Of a stretch of DNA of 64,000 nt, positions 46,286 to 55,502 are shown one piece after another. Under the pieces are notes generated by a model. That model was not told the origin of the DNA and ran no database searches. It saw nothing but the letters and a program-made list of their open reading frames with translations. The stretch comes from Candidatus Competibacteraceae bacterium (GTDB lineage Bacteria > Pseudomonadota > Gammaproteobacteria > Competibacterales > Competibacteraceae), in contig RXIV01000001.1 in the NCBI GenBank assembly GCA_003989085.1, positions 434,001 to 498,000 on the forward strand, in the 5' to 3' direction. The number at the start of each line of letters is the position of its first letter. Position 1 is the stretch's first letter. Made by a program: the position numbers and the translations under genes.

Positions 46286-48055
46286 ATGCGTAGCCACTAT
46301 TGCGGCCAAGTCACCGAGACCCTTTTGGATCAAGATGTTACCCTTTGTGGTTGGGCGCACCGCCGCCGCGATCATGGCGGCGTGATCTTTATTGACCTGC
46401 GCGACCGCGAGGGTCTGGTACAAGTGGTCATCGATCCCGATACCCCGGAGGCGTTCGCCAGTGCCGAGCGGGTTCGCAACGAATATGTGTTGCGGATCAT
46501 TGGGCGGGTGCGCCGTCGCCCACCTGGCACTGAAAATCCGAATTTGCCCACCGGGGCGGTCGAGGTGCTGGCCGGCACGGTAGAGATTCTCAACCGCTCC
46601 GAGCCGTTGCCGTTTCAGTTGGACGATGACGACACGTCCGAGGAAGTGCGGTTGCGCTACCGCTATCTCGATCTGCGCCGCCCGGAAATGCAGAACCGGC
46701 TGCGGTTGCGGACCCGGACCATCAGCGCGTTGCGCGGGTTTCTGGAGCAGCACGGCTTCATGGACATCGAAACCCCGATGCTGACCAAGGCCACCCCGGA
46801 AGGCGCCCGCGATTATCTGGTGCCCAGCCGCACCCATCCCGGCAGCTTTTTCGCCCTGCCGCAGTCCCCGCAGCTGTTCAAACAGTTACTGATGATGGCC
46901 GGGCTGGATCGCTACTATCAGGTGGTGCGCTGTTTCCGCGACGAGGATTTACGGGCTGACCGCCAGCCGGAATTTACCCAGCTCGATATTGAAACCTCGT
47001 TCATGGACGAGCCTTCGATCACGGATTTGATGGAAGAGATGATCCGGCAGATGTTCAAGGCGGTGCTGGAGGTGGAGCTGCCCAACCCGTTTCCGCGAAT
47101 GCCTTATGACACGGCGATGCAGCGTTACGGCTCCGACAAACCGGATTTACGCATTCCGCTGGAGTTGACTGACTTGTCGGACTTGATGGCGACGGTAGAA
47201 TTCAAGGTGTTTTCCGTGCCGGCTACTGATCCCAACGGGCGGGTTGCGGCATTGCGAGTGCCCGGTGGCGGATCGCTCAGCCGGCGCGAAATTGACGGTT
47301 ACACCGAGTTCGTCGGTCGCTACGGGGCGAAAGGGCTGGCTTACATCAAGGTCAATGACGCCGCCGCCGGTCGTGAAGGATTGCAGGCGCCGATTGTGAA
47401 ATTTCTGCCGGACGAGACGCTGGCCAAGATTCTTACCCGCACTGGAGCGGAAAGCGGCGATCTGATCTTCTTTGGCGCGGATTCGGTCAAGGTGGTCAAC
47501 GACGCGCTGGGCGCGTTGCGGATCAAGATTGGTCATGATCTGAAATTGCTCAAGGGCGACTGGGCGCCGTTGTGGGTGGTCAACTTCCCGATGTTTGAAT
47601 GGGACGAGACCGAGCGGCGCTGGAATGCCCTGCATCATCCCTTCACTGCGCCGCGTACTGAAGACCCGGACGAAGTGCGGGCCAATCCGCAACAGTGTTT
47701 ATCGCGGGCTTACGACATGGTGCTGAACGGCACCGAAATCGGCGGCGGATCAGTGCGTATCCACCGGCAGGAGATGCAAAGCATGGTGTTTGACCTGCTC
47801 GGCATCGCCCCGGACGAGGCGCGGGCCAAGTTTGGCTTCCTGCTAGATGCGCTCAAATTCGGTTGCCCGCCACATGGTGGGATCGCCTTTGGGCTGGATC
47901 GGCTGGTCATGCTGATGGCCGGAGCCAAGTCGATCCGCGAAGTGATGGCGTTCCCCAAGACCCAGACCGCCGCTTGCCCGTTGACCCAGGCGCCAGCGCC
48001 AGTGACTGAAACACAATTGCGCGATCTGAACATCCGCCTGCGCCGGACGCCGTGA
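46286..48055 (+). CDS. aspS: Aspartyl-tRNA synthetase
   Basis: 589-residue class II synthetase, the normal bacterial AspRS size. N-terminal OB fold ([23 protein letters not shown] in part), motif 2 [18 protein letters not shown], the bacterial insertion domain (about 290-420) and motif 3 [15 protein letters not shown]. The conserved start MRSHYCG is at 46286, so the longer in-frame extension upstream is not used. It leads an overlapping operon aspS-nudB-mprF-acvB-apaH-folA. Whether the enzyme also charges tRNA-Asn cannot be decided by eye. Confidence 0.97.
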   Translation: MRSHYCGQVTETLLDQDVTLCGWAHRRRDHGGVIFIDLRDREGLVQVVIDPDTPEAFASAERVRNEYVLRIIGRVRRRPPGTENPNLPTGAVEVLAGTVEILNRSEPLPFQLDDDDTSEEVRLRYRYLDLRRPEMQNRLRLRTRTISALRGFLEQHGFMDIETPMLTKATPEGARDYLVPSRTHPGSFFALPQSPQLFKQLLMMAGLDRYYQVVRCFRDEDLRADRQPEFTQLDIETSFMDEPSITDLMEEMIRQMFKAVLEVELPNPFPRMPYDTAMQRYGSDKPDLRIPLELTDLSDLMATVEFKVFSVPATDPNGRVAALRVPGGGSLSRREIDGYTEFVGRYGAKGLAYIKVNDAAAGREGLQAPIVKFLPDETLAKILTRTGAESGDLIFFGADSVKVVNDALGALRIKIGHDLKLLKGDWAPLWVVNFPMFEWDETERRWNALHHPFTAPRTEDPDEVRANPQQCLSRAYDMVLNGTEIGGGSVRIHRQEMQSMVFDLLGIAPDEARAKFGFLLDALKFGCPPHGGIAFGLDRLVMLMAGAKSIREVMAFPKTQTAACPLTQAPAPVTETQLRDLNIRLRRTP

Positions 48056-48519
48056 CGCCCTGTCCATCGGCCCCTCTCCCACATGTGGGTGGGCAGAGAT
48101 GGAAACGCCCGGAATCGGTGCTGGTGGTGGTGTATACGGCGGCGGACGAGGTGCTGGTGATGCGCCGTTGCCAGCCGCTCAACTTCTGGCAATCAGTGAC
48201 CGGCAGCCTGCACTGGGAGGAAACCGATCCGCTGGATGCGGCGCGGCGGGAACTATACGAGGAAACCGGTCTAAGCGGAGTCGAAATCACCGCCTGTGGT
48301 GTGGTCAACCGCTTCCTGATCCTGCCCGCCTGGCGGGATCGTTACCCGCCGGAAGCAGTGGAAAATGTCGAGCAGGTCTTCCGGGTGGGTCTGCCCCGCT
48401 GCCGGCCCGTGACGTTGAACCCTGCCGAACACGACGATTATGAGTGGTTGCCGCGAAAACGGGCCGCCGCACGGGTTTCGTCGTGGACCAACCGGAACGC
48501 CATTTTAAGCTTGCCATGA
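48052..48519 (+). CDS. nudB: Dihydroneopterin triphosphate diphosphatase (Nudix)
   Basis: 155-residue Nudix hydrolase. The Nudix box spans about residues 44-66: [24 protein letters not shown] (in part) with the REL.EE catalytic core. The pattern [12 protein letters not shown] and the neighbour aspS are typical of NudB, which removes pyrophosphate from dihydroneopterin triphosphate in folate synthesis. GTG 48052 overlaps the aspS stop. folA further down the same operon fits a folate link. Confidence 0.9.
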   Translation: MTPCPSAPLPHVGGQRWKRPESVLVVVYTAADEVLVMRRCQPLNFWQSVTGSLHWEETDPLDAARRELYEETGLSGVEITACGVVNRFLILPAWRDRYPPEAVENVEQVFRVGLPRCRPVTLNPAEHDDYEWLPRKRAAARVSSWTNRNAILSLP

Positions 48520-51074
48520 AGTCGCCGTTGATCCGTTATGCCGGGCCGTTGATCGGCCTGGCGTTGTTTATCGCCGCGCTGTGGGTATTGCATCAGGCGC
48601 TGGCTGAATACCGCTATCAGGATGTTTCCGCCTATCTGGATCGGCTGCCGCCCACGCAATTACTGGCGGCGCTACTGGTCACTGCGCTGAGTTATCTGGT
48701 CGTCACCGGTTATGACTGGCTGGCGTTGCGCTACATCCGCCGGCCACTGCCCTGGCCGAAGGTCGGTTTTGCCGCGCTGCTCAGTTACGCCTTCAGCAAT
48801 TCGGTCGGGCTGTCGGTGCTGACCTCCAGTTCGCTGCGCTACCGGCTGTATTCCAGTTGGGGGCTTGGCGCGGTCGAAATCGCTAAAATCGTCGTATTCA
48901 CTACCTTGACCTTGTGGCTGGGCATTCTGACGGTCGGCGGTGGGGTGCTGACGCTCGATCCGCTGGACTTGGGCGCTCTTCCTTGGCTGGCGCTGGATAG
49001 CCGGTTATTGGGGCTACTGTTGCTGCTCCTGCCGGTGAGTTATGTGTTGCTGGGCGTGTTGCGCCGCCGGCCGCTGGTCTGGCGAAGCTGGGAATTGCCG
49101 ATGGTGCGGCCCCGGCTGGCCTTGCCGCAGTTAGCGGTCGGTGCGCTCGACTGGGTTATGGCAGGCGCAGTGTTGGCTACGCTGCTGCCGCTAAATGACG
49201 GCGTTGGCTTTGGTCTGATGCTTGGGGTGTTTCTGATCGCCCAGATCGCCGGTCTGCTCAGTCATATTCCTGGCGGGCTGGGCGTGTTCGAGTCGGTGAC
49301 GCTGCTGTTGTTGCAAGACCGTTTGCCGGCGGCTGATTTGCTCGGCGCGTTGCTGGTTTACCGGCTAATTTACTACCTGCTGCCGCTGGCGCTGGCGGCG
49401 ATTACCCTAGGCCTGTATGAACTGCGGCGCCAGAAAGCGCGGTTATTGTGGTTGCCACGCCTGATGGAGCCGTGGGCGTCAGCGTTGCTGCCGCATATCT
49501 TCGCCCTGCTGGCGCTGATCAGCGGCGCAGTGCTGTTATTTTCCGCCGTGACCCCGGCAGTGGAAGCGCGGCTGGAATGGCTGGAAGAATTAATCCCGCT
49601 GTCGGTGCTGGAAGCCTCGCATTTCATCAGCAGTTTGATGGGCATGGGGCTGGTGCTGCTGGCGCGTGGACTGCAACGCCGGCTTGATGCCGCTTGGCTG
49701 CTGACGGTCATTCTGCTGGGCGCGGGGATCATCGCTTCACTGCTCAAAGGTGTGGACTACGAAGAGGCGCTGATTTTGAGCATCCTGCTGGCCGGGTTAT
49801 TGCCCTCCCGATCCCAGTTCTATCGTCGCGCCTCGCTGTTCAGCGAAAGTTTCACCCCCGGTTGGCTGACGGCTATTGCTGTAATCCTGAGTTGTTCGAT
49901 CTGGCTCGGTTTCTTTTCCTACAAGAACATCGATTACGCTGCTTCGCTGTGGTGGCAATTCAGTTTCAGCGATGAGGGTCAGGCTTCACGTTTTCTCCGG
50001 GCGGTGGTGGGGGCAATGGGCGTGGCGCTGTTTTTCGCCGTCGCCAAATTATTGCGTCCGGCTCCCTTTGAACCAGCGTTGCCTAGCCCTGCCGAGATTG
50101 AAGAAGCCCGGATCATCGCGGCGGGATTTCCGCGTGGCTATGCCCATTTGGCGCTGCTGGGCGACAAGGCGCTGCTGTTCAATGCGCAGCGGGATGCGTT
50201 TTTGATGTATGGCGTCGAAGGCCGCACCTGGGTGGCGATGGGTGATCCGGTCGCAAGGAGCGAGGAGGATCGTCGGGAACTGGCTTGGGCCTTCCGCGAA
50301 TTGTGCGAACGCCACGGCGGCCGGCCGGCGTTCTATCAAGTTCACCCGGATCATCTTGGCCTCTATGTGGAAATGGGACTGCCGCTGCTGAAATGCGGTG
50401 AGGAGGCACGGGTAGCACTGGCGGAATTCTCGTTGGAGGGCAAAGCCCGCAAGACGCTGCGCAACACCATCAATCGGTTGGAGCGGGACGGCTATCGCTT
50501 TGAGATCGTGGCCGCCGCCGCCGTGCCGGCGCTGTTGCCCCAGTTGCGGGTGGTGTCTGACGCCTGGCTTGGCGGCAAGACTGTGCGCGAAAAAGGCTTT
50601 TCGCTGGGGTTCTACAGCGAGAATTACCTGTGTGCCGGGCCGGTCGCCCTAGTGCGGCGCGATGAGGCGGTCGCCGCCTTCGCCAATCTTTGGCGGGGTG
50701 GAGGCAAGGAGTTGTCGGTGGACTTGATGCGCTATTTGCCCGACAGTCCCAATGGGCTGATGGATTACTTGTTTCTCCAGATCATGTGCTGGGGCCGCGA
50801 ACAAGGCTACGAGTGGTTCAATCTCGGCATGGCGCCACTGGCCGGCTTGCAAAATCGCAATCTTGCGCCGCTATGGAACCGGTTTGGGGCGCTGGTGTTC
50901 GGACGTGGCGAGACGTTCTACAACTTTCGGGGCCTGCACCAGTACAAGGAAAAGTTTGATCCGCACTGGGACGCCCGTTATCTGGCGGCGCCGGGTGGCT
51001 TGGCGCTGCCTCGGGTGCTGGCGGATTTGACCACCCTGATCGCCGGCGGACTCAGGGGCGCAATTAGCAAATAA
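48516..51074 (+). CDS. mprF: Lysylphosphatidylglycerol synthase/flippase MprF
   Basis: 852-residue membrane protein. The N-terminal 510 or so residues contain about 14 helices (flippase part with GLGAVEIAKIVVFTTLTLW and SHIPGGLGVFE), and the C-terminal 320 residues form the DUF2156/GNAT-like aminoacyltransferase (FLMYGVEGRTWVAMGDPV, KARKTLRNTINRLERDGY, SDAWLGGKTVREKGFSLGFY and MDYLFLQIMCWG). It moves lysine (or alanine) from tRNA to phosphatidylglycerol and flips the lipid, reducing negative surface charge. ATG 48516 overlaps the nudB stop by 4 bp. acvB follows by 5 bp, a pairing known in acid-tolerance operons. Confidence 0.95.
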   Translation: MKSPLIRYAGPLIGLALFIAALWVLHQALAEYRYQDVSAYLDRLPPTQLLAALLVTALSYLVVTGYDWLALRYIRRPLPWPKVGFAALLSYAFSNSVGLSVLTSSSLRYRLYSSWGLGAVEIAKIVVFTTLTLWLGILTVGGGVLTLDPLDLGALPWLALDSRLLGLLLLLLPVSYVLLGVLRRRPLVWRSWELPMVRPRLALPQLAVGALDWVMAGAVLATLLPLNDGVGFGLMLGVFLIAQIAGLLSHIPGGLGVFESVTLLLLQDRLPAADLLGALLVYRLIYYLLPLALAAITLGLYELRRQKARLLWLPRLMEPWASALLPHIFALLALISGAVLLFSAVTPAVEARLEWLEELIPLSVLEASHFISSLMGMGLVLLARGLQRRLDAAWLLTVILLGAGIIASLLKGVDYEEALILSILLAGLLPSRSQFYRRASLFSESFTPGWLTAIAVILSCSIWLGFFSYKNIDYAASLWWQFSFSDEGQASRFLRAVVGAMGVALFFAVAKLLRPAPFEPALPSPAEIEEARIIAAGFPRGYAHLALLGDKALLFNAQRDAFLMYGVEGRTWVAMGDPVARSEEDRRELAWAFRELCERHGGRPAFYQVHPDHLGLYVEMGLPLLKCGEEARVALAEFSLEGKARKTLRNTINRLERDGYRFEIVAAAAVPALLPQLRVVSDAWLGGKTVREKGFSLGFYSENYLCAGPVALVRRDEAVAAFANLWRGGGKELSVDLMRYLPDSPNGLMDYLFLQIMCWGREQGYEWFNLGMAPLAGLQNRNLAPLWNRFGALVFGRGETFYNFRGLHQYKEKFDPHWDARYLAAPGGLALPRVLADLTTLIAGGLRGAISK

Positions 51075-51079
51075 CGACC

Positions 51080-52507
51080 ATGCGAACTCAATCGATGTGC
51101 ACGCGATTTCAAACATTGGGGCTGATTGTCGCCCTGCTGCTGACCGTAGTAGGCGTTGCTAACGCGGAGACAGTGGCCGAAACGCTGGAAACGCCCGAAT
51201 TCGGCCAGTTGACCATTGAACGAACCGCTGATGAACCCAAAGGCATTGTGTTGTTCGCTTCCGGTGCGGGCGGCTGGAATGCCGATCTGACCACAATAGC
51301 GCGGGAAATCGCCGATCAGAATTACGTCGTTGCCGGCATCGATCTAAACGCCTGGCTGGCCCGACTCGATCGCTCGGAAGCCGCCTGTATCGATCTGTCA
51401 GCGGAGTTCGACCGGCTAAACCGGCTGCTGGAAGGGCGGTATCCGCCGGCGACCCATTTGCCGCCGATTCTATTCGGTTATGGTGCGGGTGCGGCGCTGA
51501 CTTACGCGGCGCTGGCCCAGGCGCCTGCTGAGCGCTTTCATGCCGGAGTCGCGCTGGATTTCTGCCCGGAGCTGGCCCTGCACAAGCCATTGTGTCCCGG
51601 TGGGGCGAAGCTGGAAGCATCGGCGCTTCCCGACGGCAAAGGCGTGGCGCTAAAACCGGTTGGCCGGTTGCCGACCACCTGGTTCGTGTTTCAAAACCGG
51701 CCCGCCTGCGATGCGGGAGAGGCGGCGCAATTCGTTCAATCGATCTCATTGGCGCGGCTGGCCGACATTCCGGGCGCGGAAGGCGTCAAAAGTAGCTTGA
51801 CGCAACTTTCCGCTCTGTTCCAATGGCTCGACCCCAGCATCGTCAGGCAGGTGCAACCCGACTCCGGCGTCAGTGGCGTCCCGCTCACCGAAGTCCCTGT
51901 CACCGGCGGCCCGGATCGACCGCAACTGGCGCTGATGTTTTCCGGCGACGGCGGTTGGGCGCTGCTGGACCGGGCGGTCACGGCGGAACTGGCGAAAAAT
52001 GGCTTGCCGACGGTCGGCTGGGATTCATTGAGCTATTTCTGGAAAGCCCGCCAGCCGGATCAAGTCGCGCTCGATCTGGAACGAGCACTGCGCCATTACC
52101 TGGAGGTCTGGAAAAAACAGCGGGTGGTGCTGATCGGCTTCTCGTTCGGGGCAGATGCGCTGCCGGCGGTGGTGAATCGTTTGCCGAAGGAGTTGCAAGA
52201 CCGGATTGATCTGATTGCGCTGCTCAGCCTGTCGAATCAGGCCTCTTTCGAATTCCACCTCGACGACTGGATCAATGATGCGCCGGGCAACGAGGATCAG
52301 CCCGTGCGCCCGGAGCTGGAGAAGCTAACGGGCATTAAACGACTGTGCCTTTATGGCGCAGAGGATGAGAATAGCGCCTGTTCGCAGTTCGCCGACATGG
52401 GTGTGATCGCGGAAAAGATGCCGGGCGATCACCACTTTGACGAGGATTACCAAGGTGTGGCGCAGCGGATTCTTGCCCACCTGCCGGCGTTGCCGGCAAA
52501 ACCCTGA
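51080..52507 (+). CDS. acvB: AcvB/VirJ-family periplasmic hydrolase
   Basis: 475-residue exported protein with a signal peptide to about residue 29 (VANA cleavage) and two alpha/beta-hydrolase-like halves. The second half carries nucleophile Ser355 in LIGFSFGADALPA; the first half has GYGAGAAL instead, so only one looks catalytic. In Agrobacterium and Rhizobium AcvB/AtvA acts with MprF/LpiA and hydrolyses lysyl-phosphatidylglycerol. The mprF-acvB order here supports the same job. Family and partner are firm; activity is inferred. Confidence 0.9.
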   Translation: MRTQSMCTRFQTLGLIVALLLTVVGVANAETVAETLETPEFGQLTIERTADEPKGIVLFASGAGGWNADLTTIAREIADQNYVVAGIDLNAWLARLDRSEAACIDLSAEFDRLNRLLEGRYPPATHLPPILFGYGAGAALTYAALAQAPAERFHAGVALDFCPELALHKPLCPGGAKLEASALPDGKGVALKPVGRLPTTWFVFQNRPACDAGEAAQFVQSISLARLADIPGAEGVKSSLTQLSALFQWLDPSIVRQVQPDSGVSGVPLTEVPVTGGPDRPQLALMFSGDGGWALLDRAVTAELAKNGLPTVGWDSLSYFWKARQPDQVALDLERALRHYLEVWKKQRVVLIGFSFGADALPAVVNRLPKELQDRIDLIALLSLSNQASFEFHLDDWINDAPGNEDQPVRPELEKLTGIKRLCLYGAEDENSACSQFADMGVIAEKMPGDHHFDEDYQGVAQRILAHLPALPAKP

Positions 52508-52517
52508 AGAGGCTTGC

Positions 52518-53342
52518 ATGGCCGTTTATGCGATTGGCGACATTCAAGGCTGTTACGAGCCGTTGCAGCGATTGCTCGACCTGCTGAACTTTGACCCCGC
52601 CGCCGACCGGTTGTGGCTGGTTGGCGATCTGGTCAATCGTGGCCCGCAGTCGGTGGAGGTATTGCGGTTGCTGCGTGGGTTGGGCGAACAGGCGATCACG
52701 GTGTTGGGTAATCACGATCTGAGCTTGCTGGCGGTCGCCGCCGGTCGGGTGAAACCCAAGCGCAAAGATACCTTTCATAGCGTTCTCGATGCGCCCGATG
52801 CCGCTGAATTGCTGGACTGGCTGCGTCAGCAGCCACTGCTGCATCACGATGAACCGCTGGGCTTTACGCTAGTTCACGCCGGGTTGCCGCCACAGTGGGA
52901 TCTGCCATTGGCGCAACGCTGCGCAGCAGAACTGGAAACCGTGTTGCGCGGCCCGGACGGCGCGGCTTTTCTGGGGCGGATGTTTGGCAGCGAACCACGG
53001 CGCTGGCGGAGTGGCTTAACCGGTTACGACCGGTTGCGGTTCATCGTCAACGCCCTGACCCGAATCCGCTTTTGCACTGTGGACGGGGCGCTGTCCCTGG
53101 CCGAAAATGGGCCGCCTAGCAGCCAGGGCAAGGGTTTGTTGCCGTGGTTCTCTGTGCCGGACCGGCGCGGCGCCGATCTCAAAATCATCTTCGGCCACTG
53201 GGCGGCGCTGGGCTACTACCGGGCGCCGGGCATTTACGCTCTCGATAGCGGCTGTGTGTGGGGCAACCGGCTCACCGCCATCCGGCTGGATGCCCCCGAT
53301 GCCCCGGTGTTTAGCGTTCCGGCGATTCCGCTTCCGGCATGA
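52518..53342 (+). CDS. apaH: Symmetrical bis(5'-nucleosyl)-tetraphosphatase
   Basis: 274-residue metallophosphatase that splits diadenosine tetraphosphate to two ADP. Metal motifs: AIGDIQGC (residues about 5-12), LVGDLVNRGP and LGNHDLSLL, then LVHAGLPPQW and IFGHWAALG with the ligand histidines. GAAGAGG lies before ATG 52518. It overlaps folA by 4 bp. ApaH-folA proximity is common in gammaproteobacteria. Confidence 0.97.
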   Translation: MAVYAIGDIQGCYEPLQRLLDLLNFDPAADRLWLVGDLVNRGPQSVEVLRLLRGLGEQAITVLGNHDLSLLAVAAGRVKPKRKDTFHSVLDAPDAAELLDWLRQQPLLHHDEPLGFTLVHAGLPPQWDLPLAQRCAAELETVLRGPDGAAFLGRMFGSEPRRWRSGLTGYDRLRFIVNALTRIRFCTVDGALSLAENGPPSSQGKGLLPWFSVPDRRGADLKIIFGHWAALGYYRAPGIYALDSGCVWGNRLTAIRLDAPDAPVFSVPAIPLPA

Positions 53343-53848
53343 CCGCGCCCCTGACGCTGATCGCCGCGATGGCCCGCAACCGGGTGATTGGCCGCAACAA
53401 TCGCCTGCCGTGGCGGTTGCCGGCGGACTTGCGGTTTTTCAAACAGACCACGATGGGTAAACCGCTGGTGATGGGCCGACGCACCTGGGAGTCGATTGGC
53501 CGACCGCTGCCAGGGCGGAAAATGATCGTGTTGAGCGGCTATTCTGGCTATCAGGCAGCTGGTTGCAGGGTCGCGCACACGCTGGACGAGGTGTTAGCCT
53601 TGGCCGGCGATGTTCCCGAAATCATGGTGATTGGCGGTGCGGCGTTGTATGAACAGACGCTGCCGCTGGCGGGGCGGTTGGTTTTAACCCGGATTGATGC
53701 GGAGATTCCCGGCGATGTCTGGTTTCCAATCTGGGATGAACGGGACTGGCGGCTGGATTGGGAAGAGTCGCATTCGGCTGACGCCGATCAAGCCTGGCCG
53801 TACCGGTTTCAGCGGTGGGAACGAGAGGCCGGCGGGTCGGGGCTTTAA
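53339..53848 (+). CDS. folA: Dihydrofolate reductase
   Basis: 169-residue NADPH-dependent reductase that makes tetrahydrofolate. Seen: LIAAMARNRVIGRNNRLPWRLPADLRFF (in part), TMGKPLVMGRRTWESIGRPLPGR (in part), VIGGAALYEQTLPLAGRLVLTRID (in part) and the final FQRW. It overlaps apaH by 4 bp and shares its last bases with the convergent Nudix gene (53845-53848). Confidence 0.97.
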   Translation: MTAPLTLIAAMARNRVIGRNNRLPWRLPADLRFFKQTTMGKPLVMGRRTWESIGRPLPGRKMIVLSGYSGYQAAGCRVAHTLDEVLALAGDVPEIMVIGGAALYEQTLPLAGRLVLTRIDAEIPGDVWFPIWDERDWRLDWEESHSADADQAWPYRFQRWEREAGGSGL

Positions 53849-54306
53849 CGGCGCCGCGTCGGGCGGGCAATAATGTTGTCCGTCCATTCCAGAATTGCCC
53901 GTACCCGTGGAGTCAGCAGGGTCCAGGTTTCGGCGCGGTCTACCCAGCGGAATTCGCTGTGTTCGGGGCGGCCCAGTTCCGGGTTGTCCGGCAGCCCGAC
54001 CTCGGGGTTGACCGCCTCAGCGATGTAATACCGGGCGACCTTGCGGCCCTGATTGTAGGGGTGCGTTTCCCGGTAGACATCGCCCCAGCGAAACCGCAGC
54101 CCGGTCAGGGTGGTTTCTTCCTCCACCTCGCGGATTGCGGCTTCCAGCGGCGATTCATGGGCTTCCACCATACCTTTGGGAAAGTCCCAGTAGTTGTAGG
54201 CCCGCAGCAGCAGATACTCGTAATGATCACGCTCCCAACGCACGACGACGATGCCGGAAGACAGAATCCGGGGAGTCGCTGGTTTTGGCACGGTGATGGC
54301 GTTCAT
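53845..54306 (-). CDS. Nudix hydrolase (bis(5'-nucleosyl)-tetraphosphatase-like)
   Basis: 153-residue Nudix protein. The Nudix box lies at about residues 44-66: [21 protein letters not shown] (in part) with REVEEE core. [16 protein letters not shown] and [11 protein letters not shown] resemble the asymmetrical Ap4A hydrolase branch. It overlaps hemE by 4 bp on the same strand and is convergent with folA. Together with apaH and nudB it gives three nucleotide-pyrophosphate enzymes within 6 kb. Confidence 0.85.
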   Translation of the reverse strand: MNAITVPKPATPRILSSGIVVVRWERDHYEYLLLRAYNYWDFPKGMVEAHESPLEAAIREVEEETTLTGLRFRWGDVYRETHPYNQGRKVARYYIAEAVNPEVGLPDNPELGRPEHSEFRWVDRAETWTLLTPRVRAILEWTDNIIARPTRRR

Positions 54307-55382
54307 ACCCCGTCACCGGTGGGTCGGGATGCGCTCAGTTCATGTACTGCCGCGACCAGCGCTCCCACCCGTTCTGGCTCGACCCCCGGCTGGACTCCGT
54401 GGCCTAGATTGAACACATGACCAGCGCCGGGGCCGAAATCAGCCAGCACTTGTGCGACCTGCGCCCGAATCCGTTCAGGGGCGGCGTATAACACTGCCGG
54501 GTCAAGATTGCCCTGCAAGGCCACCTGTGCCCCGACCCGCCGCCGGGCTTCGCTCAGATCGACAGTCCAGTCCACTCCGACCGCATCGCATCCGGTCGCG
54601 GCAATCGCTTCCAGCCAGGCTCCGCCGCCTTTGGTGAACAGGATGATCGGTACGCGCCGGTTGTCCGCCACCCGGGTCAGGCCGTCTACGATCCGGGCCA
54701 GGTACGCCAGCGAAAATTCCTGATAGGCGCGGGGTGTGAGGATCCCGCCCCAAGTGTCGAAGATCATGATCGCTTGCGCCCCAGCGGCGATTTGGGCGTT
54801 CAGATAGAGCGTCACCGCTTGGGCAGTGACCTCCAGCATGCGATGCAACAGGCCGGGCTGGTCATACAACAACCCCTTAATCCGGGCGTAATCCTTGCTG
54901 GATCCGCCCTCGACCATGTACGTCGCCAAGGTCCACGGGCTGCCGGCAAAGCCGATCAAGGGGACTCGTCCGGCCAGTTCGCGCCGGATCAGGCGCACGG
55001 CGTCCATGACATAACGCAAGGCTGTTTCCGGATCGGGAACGAATAGCCGGTGAATATCCGCCACCGAGCGCACCGGGCAGGCAAACTGCGGCCCTTCGCC
55101 TTCGCTGAAGGTGAGTCCCAGACCCATCGCATCCGGCACAGTCAGGATGTCCGAGAACAAGATCGCGGCGTCCAACGGAAAACGGGCCAGCGGTTGCAGA
55201 GTGACCTCGCAGGCCCAGTCCGGGGTCTGGCACAAGGCCATGAAGCTGCCGGCGCGGGCGCGGGTGGCGCGGTATTCCGGCAGATAGCGCCCGGCCTGGC
55301 GCATCAGCCAGACCGGGGTGACATCAACCGGTTGCCGCAGCAAGGCGCGCAGCAAGCGGTCGTTGTGAAGCGTGTCGTTCAT
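54303..55382 (-). CDS. hemE: Uroporphyrinogen decarboxylase
   Basis: 359-residue enzyme that removes four carboxyl groups from uroporphyrinogen III in heme synthesis. Seen: [21 protein letters not shown] (in part) with the substrate arginines, [16 protein letters not shown] with catalytic Asp, [16 protein letters not shown] and [10 protein letters not shown] and [13 protein letters not shown]. It overlaps the Nudix gene by 4 bp. The 120-bp spacer toward pta shows no clear terminator. Confidence 0.97.
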   Translation of the reverse strand: MNDTLHNDRLLRALLRQPVDVTPVWLMRQAGRYLPEYRATRARAGSFMALCQTPDWACEVTLQPLARFPLDAAILFSDILTVPDAMGLGLTFSEGEGPQFACPVRSVADIHRLFVPDPETALRYVMDAVRLIRRELAGRVPLIGFAGSPWTLATYMVEGGSSKDYARIKGLLYDQPGLLHRMLEVTAQAVTLYLNAQIAAGAQAIMIFDTWGGILTPRAYQEFSLAYLARIVDGLTRVADNRRVPIILFTKGGGAWLEAIAATGCDAVGVDWTVDLSEARRRVGAQVALQGNLDPAVLYAAPERIRAQVAQVLADFGPGAGHVFNLGHGVQPGVEPERVGALVAAVHELSASRPTGDGV

Positions 55383-55502
55383 GAAGTCTCGCGGGTTGGT
55401 CGGAAGGCGACTACCGTTCTATGCTGACATTCTAGGTTAAAAATAGATTGGGGTTTCGAAACAGCGTCGTCCGTGTGCAACCAAAAAGGCCAATCCCCGC
55501 CG

